Below are positions 1 to 7,965 of a DNA stretch of 64,000 nucleotides, in pieces. The notes below the pieces were generated by a model. It made no database searches. It was not told where the DNA came from and saw nothing but the letters and a program-made list of their open reading frames with translations. How positions within the stretch are numbered: position 1 is the first letter of the stretch; each line of letters opens with the position of its first letter. Location: NCBI RefSeq assembly GCF_022513565.1, contig NZ_JAKWBE010000002.1:124001-188000 (forward strand), in the 5' to 3' direction. Both the position numbers and the translations under genes were made by a program. This DNA is from Streptomyces gilvus. Lineage in GTDB: Bacteria; Actinomycetota; Actinomycetes; Streptomycetales; Streptomycetaceae.

Positions 1-150
1 GGCGACGCTGCCGATGGTGTCGACGCCGACGATGGTGCACAGCAGGAAGAAGAGGATGTCGAACCGGCCAAAGTGCTTGCGCAGCTTCTGCCGTTCGGTC
101 TGGGCCGCCGGCGGCGGGGCCGGCTCGAAGGTCGTGGGGCCAGCAGTCAC
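1..150 (-). CDS. APC-family amino acid permease, N-terminal 50 residues (runs off the window)
   Basis: Only the first 50 codons are present; the gene continues beyond base 1. A GTG start at 150 follows a GGAG ribosome site six bases upstream. After a Pro/Ala-rich cytoplasmic tail comes RKHFGRFDILFFLLCTIVG, which is the conserved entry into transmembrane helix 1 of actinobacterial amino acid-polyamine-organocation permeases, with the GVDTIGSVA stretch that forms the unwound substrate-binding part of that helix. Such permeases are inner-membrane secondary transporters of amino acids or related amines. The substrate cannot be told from this fragment. The family call rests on recognition of this short N-terminus only. 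Confidence 0.7.
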   Translation of the reverse strand, partial: MTAGPTTFEPAPPPAAQTERQKLRKHFGRFDILFFLLCTIVGVDTIGSVA

Positions 151-224
151 CGGGAGCTCCTGTGTGCTTGTACCGACAGGTGAGTTTTGGCCAATGATCT
201 TGCGATATCGGACGGCCCACAAGC

Positions 225-245
225 GGTCATGGACAACTCTTGACC
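225..245. promoter_or_regulatory. Inverted repeat in the permease upstream region
   Basis: GGTCA (225-229) and TGACC (241-245) form a 5-bp inverted repeat with an 11-bp spacer, about 75 bases upstream of the permease GTG. It is the only symmetric element I see in the 163-bp gap between the permease and the exporter stop at 314. A role as operator is inference; nothing in the window identifies the regulator. Confidence 0.3.
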
Positions 246-313
246 ATCGCTTCTCCGGGTGGTTGTACCGGTAACATCGGCGAAACACGGGAGCGTGGCC
301 GTGCGCCGGTGAT

Positions 314-1789
314 TCAGCCGTGGTCGGCGTGCAGGTGGCTGTGCGAGACCTCGGGGGGACAGGGCTCTCGCTTCCCGCGGCGGTGGCGGCGCCAGTCGTG
401 GACGGCGAGGCTCAGTCCGGTGATGACGGGCAGGACGCCCAGGCCCACGGAGGTGGCGACGGCGGTCCGGTAGTCGTGGTGGGCGGCGCCCAGGACCAGG
501 TAGAAGACGCCGGGCAGGGCCGCCGTGCCGATGGCGCCGCCCAGGCGCTGTCCGGTCTGCAGGGCGCCGCCGGCGGCCCCGGCCATGCGGACGGGTACGT
601 CCCGCAGGGTCATGGTCACGTTGGGGGAGATCACGCAGCCGCTGCCCAGGCCGCCGAGGAAGAGGACGGGGAGGGCGAGCCAGGTCGCGACGTCGGCCGG
701 GGCCAGGCGCAGGACCAGGGCGGTGCCGCCGAGGCCGAGGATGACGCCGACGAGACCGCAGACGGTGAGCAGCCGGCCCAGCCGGTCGACCAGGCGTCCC
801 GCGACCGCGGCGGCGAGGGCGGAACCGAGTGCGAAGGGGGTCACCGCGAGTCCCGAGCGCAGGGGGGAGTAGTTCAGGCCGTTCTGGAAGAAGAGGGCGA
901 ACACCAGCCACACGCCGCTGAAGCCGATGAAGTACAGGGTGGCGATGCCCGCGCCGATGGCGTATCCGCGGACGGTGGTGACGAGGCGGGGGTCCAGCAG
1001 CGGCCGGCCCTCGCGGGCCAGGACGCGCCGCTCCCACTGGGCGAAGACGCCGAACAGGGCGAGGCCCAGGGGAAAGAGCCACCACAGGCGTCGTACGCCG
1101 CCGGACTCGGCCAGGACGAGGGGCAGCATCAGGGCGAGGACAGCGGTGCCGAGGAGGACGACGCCGCCCAGGTCGAGGCGTTCCCGGTGGCCCGGCGCGG
1201 TACTGGGGAGCAGGCGCAGGCCCAGCAGCAGGGCGGCCAGGCCGATGGGCACGTTGACGTAGAAGATCCAGCGCCAGCCCTGGGGGCCGTCGGCCAGGGT
1301 GAGGATGAGACCGCCGACGACGGGGCCGACGGCACTGGAGATGCCGACGGTCGCCCCGAACAGGCCGAAGGCGCGCCCGCGTTCGGCTCCGCGGAACATC
1401 TGCTGGATGAACGCGGAGTTCTGGGGGGCGAGGCAGCCCGCGGCGACGCCCTGGGCCAGGCGGGCGGCGACGAGCAGGGAGATCGAGGGGGCGGCGCCGG
1501 CGGCGGCGCTGCACACGACGAAGGCGGTCAGCGCCAGGAGGTAGATGCGGCGCCTGCCGATCGCGTCGCCGACGCGGCCCGCGGTGACCAGGACCAGGGC
1601 GAAGGCGAGCGCGTAGCCGGAGACGACCCACTGGATGGCGGGGGCGGAGGCGTGCAGGTCGCGCTGCATGGAGGGGAGCGCCACGGCGACGATCGTGACG
1701 TCGAGCAGGCTCATGAACCCGGCCACCAGAGTGACCCACAGCGCTTTCCAGCGTCGCGGGTCGGGGGTGTCGTTCGCCTGCGTCGGCAC
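314..1789 (-). CDS. MFS drug exporter, DHA2 (14-TM, EmrB/QacA-like) family
   Basis: 491-residue inner-membrane proton antiporter, the usual length for the 14-helix DHA2 family. Motif D1 (LDVTIVAVALP, residues 29-39) lies in helix 1, motif A (GRVGDAIGRR, 71-80) between helices 2 and 3, and motif C (GISSAVGPVVGG, 149-160), diagnostic of antiporters, in helix 5. The GTG start at 1789 is preceded by AAGGAGGA at ideal distance. The DUF4097 lipoprotein gene lies 105 bp upstream on the same strand, so the two may be co-transcribed. No regulator is adjacent. Substrate is unknown; multidrug or secondary-metabolite efflux is a family-level inference. Confidence 0.9.
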   Translation of the reverse strand: MPTQANDTPDPRRWKALWVTLVAGFMSLLDVTIVAVALPSMQRDLHASAPAIQWVVSGYALAFALVLVTAGRVGDAIGRRRIYLLALTAFVVCSAAAGAAPSISLLVAARLAQGVAAGCLAPQNSAFIQQMFRGAERGRAFGLFGATVGISSAVGPVVGGLILTLADGPQGWRWIFYVNVPIGLAALLLGLRLLPSTAPGHRERLDLGGVVLLGTAVLALMLPLVLAESGGVRRLWWLFPLGLALFGVFAQWERRVLAREGRPLLDPRLVTTVRGYAIGAGIATLYFIGFSGVWLVFALFFQNGLNYSPLRSGLAVTPFALGSALAAAVAGRLVDRLGRLLTVCGLVGVILGLGGTALVLRLAPADVATWLALPVLFLGGLGSGCVISPNVTMTLRDVPVRMAGAAGGALQTGQRLGGAIGTAALPGVFYLVLGAAHHDYRTAVATSVGLGVLPVITGLSLAVHDWRRHRRGKREPCPPEVSHSHLHADHG

Positions 1790-1894
1790 TGCTCCTCCTT
1801 CACGGACCGGGTGACCGGTGGGGCGCGGTCACGTCAGCGCCGGGTACCCGGGGACGCGGGTGTGTCCCGTGAAGGCGCACCGAAGAGGGCGGGT

Positions 1895-2638
1895 TCACTC
1901 CTGGTGGGCGTCGACATCGCCGTTGACGGTGGTCAGCTTCATGGTGGGGCCTGTGCGGGCGTCGTGGGTGGGCACGTCGACGGAGGTGCGGCCGTTCCGC
2001 GTCCCGGCCGTGACGCCGTAGGCGGGGGCGTCGTGCGGGAGGGTGACGTCGACGGAGCCGTTGGCAGTGGTCGCGGAGATGCCCGAGGGGGCGGTGGTGC
2101 AGGCGAGGGTCACGTCGCCGTTGACGGTGCTCGCGTGCAGCCGGCCCGCGGCGAGTCCGCTCGCGCGGACCGAGCCGTTGCGGGTGGTCAGGCGCAGTGT
2201 GGCGGTGTCGTCCCCGGCGCGGGTGACGGTCACGTCGCCGTTGACGGTGCTCAGGTCCAGCGCGGCCGCGATCCCCACCGCGTCGATGCCGGCGTTGCGG
2301 GCGCCGGCGGTGACGCTCATGCCGTCGGGGATCTTGACGTACGGCATGCGGGGGCACGGGCCCGCGCACGACAGGTCGAGGGTCAAGGTGCGGTCGTGGT
2401 GGGACCAGGCGGTGTGGACGTGGTCGTCGACGGTGACGCGGTGTCCGTCGGCCGGACGCAGACGCAGGCCGTTGTCGGTGGTGATGACGAGGTGGTCACC
2501 CGATGCCGGGCGCGGGGAGGTCTCGGCGGCCGAGGTCCGGGACGCCTCGCGTCCGCCGTCGCCGCACGCCGCCGTGGCCGCGAGCAGGGACAGTACGGCC
2601 GTGAGCAACAGCGCGGGTCTTGAGGGCATCGCCTTCAT
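1895..2638 (-). CDS. DUF4097-type beta-repeat lipoprotein
   Basis: 247 residues. The N-terminus is a lipoprotein signal: basic start, hydrophobic run, then a lipobox ending at Cys25 (AATAAC). The mature part is a right-handed beta repeat with a T(V/R/A)NG(D/S)V motif occurring five times (for example STVNGDV and TTRNGSV), typical of DUF4097 adhesin-like proteins. It should sit on the outer face of the membrane; function in the family is poorly known. ATG at 2638 is used here, but the in-frame ATG three codons later is an equal choice and neither has a strong ribosome site. It lies upstream of and parallel to the MFS exporter gene. Confidence 0.75.
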   Translation of the reverse strand: MKAMPSRPALLLTAVLSLLAATAACGDGGREASRTSAAETSPRPASGDHLVITTDNGLRLRPADGHRVTVDDHVHTAWSHHDRTLTLDLSCAGPCPRMPYVKIPDGMSVTAGARNAGIDAVGIAAALDLSTVNGDVTVTRAGDDTATLRLTTRNGSVRASGLAAGRLHASTVNGDVTLACTTAPSGISATTANGSVDVTLPHDAPAYGVTAGTRNGRTSVDVPTHDARTGPTMKLTTVNGDVDAHQE

Positions 2639-2696
2639 GGGCGTACGAGTGCCCCGTGCCGGCGTCCGTATGACGGGGCGTCGGGCGCAACGAAAG

Positions 2697-2727
2697 GGCC
2701 CCGCCCCGGAGTTACCGGAGCGGGGCC
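2697..2727 (-). terminator. Hairpin downstream of the tRNA-like gene
   Basis: A 13-base stem (2697-2709 with 2715-2727, one C/A mismatch) around a 5-base loop, very G+C rich, starting six bases after the 3' end of the tRNA-like gene on the minus strand. It is followed only by CTTTCG, so the U tract is weak, as is usual in Streptomyces. Confidence 0.7.
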
Positions 2728-2733
2728 TTCAAG

Positions 2734-2803
2734 AGCGCCGGGCAGGCCTTGCACCTGCATTTCCCCGCAGGAAGCGGGGCGTCTTTCCTTGGACCACCAA
2801 CGC
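2734..2803 (-). tRNA. Atypical tRNA-like gene, apparent anticodon UCC (Gly)
   Basis: Read on the minus strand, the 70 bases fold as a full cloverleaf: a 7-bp acceptor stem GCGTTGG/CCGGCGC (two G-U pairs), a 3-bp D stem GTC/GAC with an 8-base loop containing GG, a 5-bp anticodon stem CCCCG/CGGGG with loop CTTCCTG, a 4-base variable loop, and a 5-bp T stem GCAGG/CCTGC. Oddities: position 37 is T and 38 is G, so the loop could close to five bases; the T loop reads TGCAAGG, lacking the normal T at position 55; the discriminator T is followed by CTT rather than an encoded CCA. A terminator hairpin follows at once and TAGGAT, a good -10 box, lies upstream. It is transcribed-looking, but whether it is charged and decodes glycine codons is uncertain. 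Confidence 0.55.
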
Positions 2804-2923
2804 ACGACCAAGAGGCGGGAGTTCCCGGCCGCTCGCTCTGCGTTCATCCTATCGCACCTCAACCGCCGCTCTGACCACACCGGTTGGCCCCCGCAACACA
2901 CCACCGACAGTAAAGTGAAGGTA

Positions 2924-2957
2924 TGGTCTAGACCAAAACGCGCCTTGGTCTAGACCG
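2924..2957 (+). promoter_or_regulatory. Two tandem DasR-type (dre) sites in the chitinase promoter
   Basis: TGGTCTAGACCA at 2924-2935 is a perfect 12-bp palindrome, and TGGTCTAGACCG at 2946-2957 repeats it 22 bp downstream with one change. This is the core of the DasR response element and of the classic direct repeats in Streptomyces chitinase promoters. The chitinase start lies 65 bp further on. Known biology of DasR (release by glucosamine-phosphate ligands) predicts repression relieved when chitin or N-acetylglucosamine is available. Confidence 0.9.
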
Positions 2958-3022
2958 AAGTATGGACGCGGCCCCCGGGACGACACGAAGCTGGGGCACC
3001 CCCACTCCACAGGAGGCACACC

Positions 3023-4225
3023 GTGAAACGCCTTCGCGCATGTCTCGGCGCGGCCACCGGCGTCCTGCTGACCGCCGCCGGAACCACGGCCCTGGTCGCC
3101 GGCCACGCCTCGGGCGCGACCACCGCGCTCGACAACCGCTGGTACGCGGCGGCCCCGTACCTCATGCCGCTCGACAACGACCCGCCCGACCCGGCCGCCA
3201 TCATGGACGCCACCGGCCTCAAGGCCTTCCAGCTCGCCTTCGTCCTCGCCCCCAACGGCGGCGGCTGCTCCCCCACTTGGGGCGGCACGGCACCCGTCTC
3301 CTCGGACACCGCCGTGCAGTCCGTCATCGACACCGTCCGAGCCAAGGGCGGGGACGTCTCGATCTCCGTCGGCGGCTACGGCGGCACCAAGCTCGGTCAG
3401 ACCTGCGCGGACGCGGCCGCCACGGCGGCGGCCTACCAGCAGGTCATCACCAAGTACGGGCTGCACGCCATCGACTTCGACCTGGAGGAGCCGGAGTACG
3501 AGAACACCGCCGCGATCAGGAACGAGATCGGCGCGGCGAAGATACTCCAGCAGAACAATCCGGGCCTGTACGTCTCCGTGACCACCGCCGGCACCGCCGA
3601 CGGCACGGGCTGGTTCGGCAAGCAGATGCTGCTGGAGGCGAAGTCGCAGGGGTTCACGCCGAACAACTTCTCCATCATGCCCTTCGACGGCGGCTTCAAC
3701 GGGGCGGCGTCGCAGACCAGCGCGCTCACCAACTTCAACGCCATCCTGCAGTCCACCTTCGGCTGGGACCAGGCGACGGCCTACGCCCACGAGGGCTTCT
3801 CCGGCATGAACGGGCGCAGCGACTCCGGGGAGATCTTCACCCAGGCCGACTTCCAGACCGTGCTGGACTACGCCACGGCCCACAACATGGACCGCTTCAC
3901 CTTCTGGTCGCTCAACCGGGACCGCCAGTGCAGCCCGGTCGACAACGGCGGCCGTACGTCCGGCACCTGCTCCAGCGTGGCGCAGAACTCCTGGGACTTC
4001 GCGAAGTACTCGGTGAGGTTCGCGGGCACCACACCGCCGTCCACGACACCCACGCCCCCTCCGCCGCCCACCGGGTGCAAGACCGCCTGGAGTTCGAGCG
4101 CGGTGTACACCGCCGGGGACGAGGTGTCGTACGAGCAGCACAACTGGAAGGCCAGGTGGTGGACGCAGAACGAGGTGCCCACCGCCTCCGACTGGGGTGT
4201 CTGGCAGGACGAGGGGGCCTGCTGA
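3023..4225 (+). CDS. Secreted chitinase, GH18 with C-terminal CBM5/12
   Basis: 400 residues. A Sec signal peptide covers about residues 1-31 (cut near ASGA). The GH18 barrel follows, with SVGGYGG (115-121) and the catalytic motif DFDLE at 151-155, where Glu155 is the acid for substrate-assisted hydrolysis of beta-1,4-GlcNAc links. After a Thr/Pro linker (about 330-345) comes a roughly 50-residue chitin-binding module with WSSSAVYTAGDEV and paired Trp residues, of the CBM5/12 type. ATG follows AGGAGG. It is monocistronic: a strong terminator lies 17 bases after the stop, and two DasR boxes lie upstream. The protein should act outside the cell on chitin, feeding GlcNAc uptake. Confidence 0.93.
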   Translation: MKRLRACLGAATGVLLTAAGTTALVAGHASGATTALDNRWYAAAPYLMPLDNDPPDPAAIMDATGLKAFQLAFVLAPNGGGCSPTWGGTAPVSSDTAVQSVIDTVRAKGGDVSISVGGYGGTKLGQTCADAAATAAAYQQVITKYGLHAIDFDLEEPEYENTAAIRNEIGAAKILQQNNPGLYVSVTTAGTADGTGWFGKQMLLEAKSQGFTPNNFSIMPFDGGFNGAASQTSALTNFNAILQSTFGWDQATAYAHEGFSGMNGRSDSGEIFTQADFQTVLDYATAHNMDRFTFWSLNRDRQCSPVDNGGRTSGTCSSVAQNSWDFAKYSVRFAGTTPPSTTPTPPPPPTGCKTAWSSSAVYTAGDEVSYEQHNWKARWWTQNEVPTASDWGVWQDEGAC

Positions 4226-4241
4226 GAGACTGCGGGAAAGG

Positions 4242-4283
4242 CCGGGCACGGATCAGGTCGCGAACTGACCGCTCCGTGCCCGG
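4242..4283. terminator. Bidirectional terminator between chitinase and small Ala/Thr-rich gene
   Basis: CCGGGCACGGA (4242-4252) pairs perfectly with TCCGTGCCCGG (4273-4283); inside the loop TCAG and CTGA can pair as well. It lies between two convergent genes with stops at 4225 and 4298, so it can serve both. Confidence 0.85.
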
Positions 4284-4297
4284 TCGCTCGTCGCGCG

Positions 4298-4726
4298 TCA
4301 GATACGGCCGCCGGTCAGACGAGTGATCGGGCCGAGGGAGCGACGGCCGGCGCGGCGGCCCGCCGCGTACGTCGTGGCGCCGAGCGCCGTCAGGCCCGCT
4401 CCCACGCCCGCCGCGAGGGCCTTGCGGTGGGCGATCGCCGTCCAGGCCGTCCTGGCGACGGCGGCGGCCTGACCGGAGGCGGCGATGACGGCCTGGCGGC
4501 CGGCTTCGACGCGCTCGGTCGCGGCGTGGGCGACCGCGGCGGTCGTCCCTGCCGCACGCTCGGTCGTCTCCGCGGCGGTCGACGCCAGGTCAGCGGTCTT
4601 CTCGGCGGTCTTGTCCGCGGTCCTGGAGGCCGGGGCGGTCGCCTTCGCCGTGGTCCGGCGGGCCTTGGCGGCCGTGCTGCGCACGGATCCGGAATCTCGA
4701 TTCGTGTCGTTGTTCGATGGGCTCAT
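4298..4726 (-). CDS. Small Ala/Thr-rich protein with one C-terminal membrane helix
   Basis: 142 residues from the ATG at 4726; an in-frame GTG at 4762 could add 12. The body (about residues 15-95) is almost only Ala, Thr, Lys, Arg and Glu with heptad-like spacing (ADKTAEKTADLASTAAETTE), suggesting a long basic helix. It is followed by a hydrophobic stretch (ALAAGVGAGLTALGATTYAAG) and a basic end (RRAGRRSLG). This suggests a cytoplasmic, possibly nucleic-acid-binding helix tethered to the membrane. I do not recognise a named family. It stands alone, convergent with the chitinase. The codon pattern is normal for the region. Confidence 0.6.
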   Translation of the reverse strand: MSPSNNDTNRDSGSVRSTAAKARRTTAKATAPASRTADKTAEKTADLASTAAETTERAAGTTAAVAHAATERVEAGRQAVIAASGQAAAVARTAWTAIAHRKALAAGVGAGLTALGATTYAAGRRAGRRSLGPITRLTGGRI

Positions 4727-4780
4727 GGAATCCGCGTTGCCGCTCGATGCGACGGCAAACACGTTCCGGCCGACTCGGTG

Positions 4781-5701
4781 TCACGCTCCGCGCATCCAGG
4801 CGCGGGTGCCGAAGGATGCGCAAGCCCGCGAGGCCACCGCGGCCGCGTCACGCAGGGCGCCCGCGAAGGTCTGTGACGTCAAGTCTCCCGAGCCCGCGAG
4901 GAGATGGGCGAGGGCGCCATGCAGGACGTCACCCGCGCCCAGTGTGTCCGCGACCGGCACGGCGGGCACCTCCACCGTGCCGGAGGCCTCGGGCCCCGCC
5001 CATTCGACGGGCCCCGCTCCCCCGCTGACGGCCGACCAGGTGACCCCGTGGTCCCGTAGGTACCGCAGTGTGCCGGCCGGCGTGCGGGTGCCGGGCGGGT
5101 GGAAGTCGGCCGAGCAGACGGCGACGTCGATCAGCGGCAGCAGCTCCTGGGTGCCGTCCTTCCAGCTGCCGCCGTCGAGGAGGGTCGGGCGGCCGGCGGA
5201 GCGTGCGGCGCGTGCCGCGGCCAGGGCGAGGTCCCCGTGGTGGCCGTCGAGCTCGACGATGTCACTGGCCGCCACCAGGGCGTCGAGGTCGCCGGGCGGG
5301 GCCAGGCGGTGACGGGTGGCGTTGGTCGAGGCCACCGCCCGCTCGCCGGTGGCGGCGGTGACCAGGACGGAGGAGACGGCGGGCGGCTCGCTCGACTCCG
5401 CCGCCAGGTCGGTCACCGTCACGCCCAGCTGTCGCAGGTCCGCCGTGACGGCCCGGCCCAGGGGGTGGGAGCCGATCGCCGTGAGCAGCCGCGCCCGGCC
5501 GCCCAGGTGGGTGAAGGTCACGGCCGCGTTCGCCGCCGGGCCGCCCGCGGCGACGGTCTGGTCGCGTGAGGTGAGCTTCTCGTCGGCGCCGGGGACGCGA
5601 TCCACCAACTGGATGACGTCGAGGGTGCACAGACCGACGAAGAGCCCGGCGGGGTGTGTGCGTGTCGTCGGTTCCACGCGTCCAGCATGCACGGCCGGCA
5701 T
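4781..5701 (-). CDS. PfkB/ribokinase-family sugar kinase
   Basis: 306 residues, the usual size. The N-terminal PfkB signature region has AAGGPAANAAVTFTHLGG, and the C-terminal signature DTLGAGDVLHGAL carries the GAGD anion hole and the catalytic Asp that phosphorylates a sugar hydroxyl with ATP. The substrate cannot be read from the sequence; this subgroup resembles kinases of sugar or nucleoside type. The ATG at 5701 is only 50 bp from the divergent MarR start. A GTG at 5677 (giving VEPTTRTHP) is a plausible alternative start and would leave more room for a promoter. The shared 50-bp intergenic region holds a MarR-like operator, so it may share control with the exporter. Confidence 0.85.
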   Translation of the reverse strand: MPAVHAGRVEPTTRTHPAGLFVGLCTLDVIQLVDRVPGADEKLTSRDQTVAAGGPAANAAVTFTHLGGRARLLTAIGSHPLGRAVTADLRQLGVTVTDLAAESSEPPAVSSVLVTAATGERAVASTNATRHRLAPPGDLDALVAASDIVELDGHHGDLALAAARAARSAGRPTLLDGGSWKDGTQELLPLIDVAVCSADFHPPGTRTPAGTLRYLRDHGVTWSAVSGGAGPVEWAGPEASGTVEVPAVPVADTLGAGDVLHGALAHLLAGSGDLTSQTFAGALRDAAAVASRACASFGTRAWMRGA

Positions 5702-5708
5702 TTACTAA

Positions 5709-5745
5709 CAATTGATTGAACAGTCCAGACTGATAAGCCTAGCGT
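5709..5745 (+). promoter_or_regulatory. Leaderless promoter and candidate MarR operator
   Basis: CAAT-TG-ATTG (5709-5718) is a symmetric half-site pair overlapping TTGAAC (5716-5721), a good -35. TAGCGT (5740-5745) follows after 18 bp as -10. The expected transcription start, seven bases on, is the A of the MarR ATG at 5752, so the mRNA would have no leader. MarR proteins commonly bind such AT-rich palindromes over their own -35. The operator assignment is inference. Confidence 0.55.
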
Positions 5746-5751
5746 TACTAC

Positions 5752-6219
5752 ATGACGACGCGGACGGAGACAGCCCCCGAGGGCGGGCGCGAGGCGCGGG
5801 ACAGCGTCCGGCTCGCCTCCGACCTGCGGCTGGCGGTGGGACGGGTGACCCGGCGGCTGCGGCAGGCCCACGCCGTGGGCGACGTGTCGCTGTCCGGTGT
5901 GTCGGTGCTGGCCCGGCTCGCCGCCGACGGCCCCGACTCGCCGACCTCGCTCGCCGAGATGGAGCGCGTCCGGCCCCAGGCGATGGCCAGCACGCTCGCA
6001 CTGCTCGAACAACGCGGCCTGGTGCGCCGTACCCCCGACGCCACCGACGGCAGGCGCAGCATCGTGGCCGTGACCGAGGAGGGGCGGGCCATGCTGGCCG
6101 AGCGGCGGTCGGAGTCGGTGGACCGGCTGGGCGCCGTCCTGGAGGGCTTCAGCGCCGAGGAGCGCGCCGCGCTCGCCGCGGCCCTGCCGCTTCTCGACCG
6201 ACTGGCGGAGCGGCTGTGA
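5752..6219 (+). CDS. MarR-family transcriptional regulator
   Basis: 155 residues, typical of MarR. An alpha-helical N-terminus (about 15-50) is followed by the winged helix-turn-helix: SPTSLAEMERVRPQAMASTLALLEQ is the recognition region and GLVRRTPDATDGRRSIVAVTEEG is the wing with its conserved D-x-R. C-terminal helices give the dimer. It overlaps the exporter gene by four bases (GTGA), so the two are translationally coupled, and it is divergent from the kinase gene. The usual role is repression of its own operon until a small aromatic or drug ligand binds. No ribosome site is seen, consistent with a leaderless transcript. Confidence 0.93.
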   Translation: MTTRTETAPEGGREARDSVRLASDLRLAVGRVTRRLRQAHAVGDVSLSGVSVLARLAADGPDSPTSLAEMERVRPQAMASTLALLEQRGLVRRTPDATDGRRSIVAVTEEGRAMLAERRSESVDRLGAVLEGFSAEERAALAAALPLLDRLAERL

Positions 6220-7961
6220 TCGCGCGGCGCAAGGACACCCCGGTCGGGCCCGGGTACAAGTGGGTCGCGCTGTCGAACACCACGCTCGGCGTGCTGATCG
6301 CCACGATGGACGCCTCCATCGTGATCATCTCGCTGCCCGCGATCTTCCGCGGGATCGGCCTCGACCCGCTGGCGCCGGGCAACATCGGCTATCTGCTGTG
6401 GATGATCCTGGGCTATCTGCTGGTCTCGGCCGTACTGGTCGTCGTACTCGGCCGGCTGGGTGACATGTTCGGCCGGGTCAGGATCTACAACCTCGGCTTC
6501 CTCATCTTCGCGTGTGCCTCCGTGGCGCTCTCGCTGGACCCGTTCCGGGCCGGCGCGGGGGCGCTGTGGCTGATCCTGTGGCGGATCGTGCAGGCCTTCG
6601 GCGGCTCCATGCTGACCGCGAACTCGGCCGCCATCCTCACCGACGCCTTCCCCGCCCGGCAGCGCGGCATGGCGCTGGGCATCAACCAGATCACCGCGCT
6701 CGCCGGCCAGTTCCTCGGCCTGCTCGCGGGCGGTCTGCTCGCCGCCGTCGACTGGCGGGCGGTGTTCTGGGTGAGCGTCCCGGTCAGCGTCACCGGGACC
6801 GTCTGGTCGTATCTGAGCCTGCGGGAGACCGCGTCGGGCCGGCGCGGCCGCATCGACTGGCTGGGCAATCTCACCTTCGCGGCCGGCGCCGGGATCCTGC
6901 TGGCCGGGATCACCTACGGCATCCAGCCCTACGGCGACAGCGCCACGGGCTGGGCGAATCCCTGGGTCCTCGCCGGCCTCATCGGCGGCGTGAGCCTGCT
7001 GCTGGCGTTCTGCCTCATCGAGACCCGGGTCGCCGAACCCATGTTCCAGCTGGCCCTGTTCAAGGTGCGCGCCTTCACGGCGGGGAACCTGGCCGCGCTG
7101 CTGACGGCGATCGCGCGCGGCGGGCTACAGTTCATGCTCATCATCTGGCTGCAGGGCATCTGGCTGCCGCTGCACGGCTACGACTACGCCGACACCCCGC
7201 TGTGGGCCGGCATCTTCATGCTCCCGCTCACCCTGGGCTTCCTGCTCGCGGGACCCATATCCGGCTATCTCTCCGACCGGTTCGGCGCACGGCTGTTCTC
7301 CACCGCCGGTCTGTGTCTGGTCGCGTGCTCGTTCCTCGGTCTGCTCGCGGTGCCGGTCGACTTCGAATACGGCCTGTTCGCGGCGCTGTTGCTGCCCAAC
7401 GGGCTGGGCCAGGGCATGTTCTCCTCGCCCAACACGTCCTCGATCATGGGCAGTGTGCCGCCGGAGCACCGCGGGGTGGCCTCGGGCATGCGGTCCACGT
7501 TCCAGAACTCCGGGACCGCCCTGTCCATCGGGGTGTTCTTCTCCCTGATGGTCTCCGGCCTCGCCTCCTCGCTGCCCGGCACGCTCAGCAGCGGTCTTCA
7601 GGCGCACGGCGTGCCGGCCGGCGCGGCCGAGCACGCCGCCTCGCTGCCGCCGGTCAGCACGCTGTTCGCGACGTTCCTCGGCAACAACCCCATCGAGCAT
7701 CTGCTCGGTTCGGGCGGCGTCCTCGACCAGGTCACCGCGAGCCAGCGTGCCGCCCTGACGGGCCACACCTTCTTCCCGCGGCTGGTGTCGGGGCCGTTCC
7801 ACCACGGTCTGACCATCGTGTTCGGCGTGGCGGCGGGCATGGCCCTGATCTCGGCGCTGGCCTCCGCCCTGCGCGGTGCCCATCACGCGGAGCCCGAACG
7901 TCCCACCACGGCCGGCGTCGGCCAGGAGGCGGCCCAGCCCCGCCACAACGCGCCGTCGTGA
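6216..7961 (+). CDS. MFS drug exporter (14-TM, DHA2 family) under MarR control
   Basis: 581 residues from a GTG at 6216 that overlaps the MarR stop; GGAG lies just upstream. Helix 1 has MDASIVIISLP (motif D1), followed by GRLGDMFGRVRIYNLG (motif A) and LAGQFLGLLAGGLLAAVDWR (motif C region). Compared with classic 500-residue members it carries an extended extracytoplasmic loop (about 430-520: SSLPGTLSSGLQAHGVPAG and HLLGSGGVLDQV), common in the long actinobacterial DHA2 branch. It is an inner-membrane proton-driven exporter. The MarR-MFS pair implies drug-inducible efflux; the substrate is unknown. Its stop is five bases from the convergent lysozyme stop. Confidence 0.92.
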   Translation: MIARRKDTPVGPGYKWVALSNTTLGVLIATMDASIVIISLPAIFRGIGLDPLAPGNIGYLLWMILGYLLVSAVLVVVLGRLGDMFGRVRIYNLGFLIFACASVALSLDPFRAGAGALWLILWRIVQAFGGSMLTANSAAILTDAFPARQRGMALGINQITALAGQFLGLLAGGLLAAVDWRAVFWVSVPVSVTGTVWSYLSLRETASGRRGRIDWLGNLTFAAGAGILLAGITYGIQPYGDSATGWANPWVLAGLIGGVSLLLAFCLIETRVAEPMFQLALFKVRAFTAGNLAALLTAIARGGLQFMLIIWLQGIWLPLHGYDYADTPLWAGIFMLPLTLGFLLAGPISGYLSDRFGARLFSTAGLCLVACSFLGLLAVPVDFEYGLFAALLLPNGLGQGMFSSPNTSSIMGSVPPEHRGVASGMRSTFQNSGTALSIGVFFSLMVSGLASSLPGTLSSGLQAHGVPAGAAEHAASLPPVSTLFATFLGNNPIEHLLGSGGVLDQVTASQRAALTGHTFFPRLVSGPFHHGLTIVFGVAAGMALISALASALRGAHHAEPERPTTAGVGQEAAQPRHNAPS

Positions 7962-7965
7962 ACGG

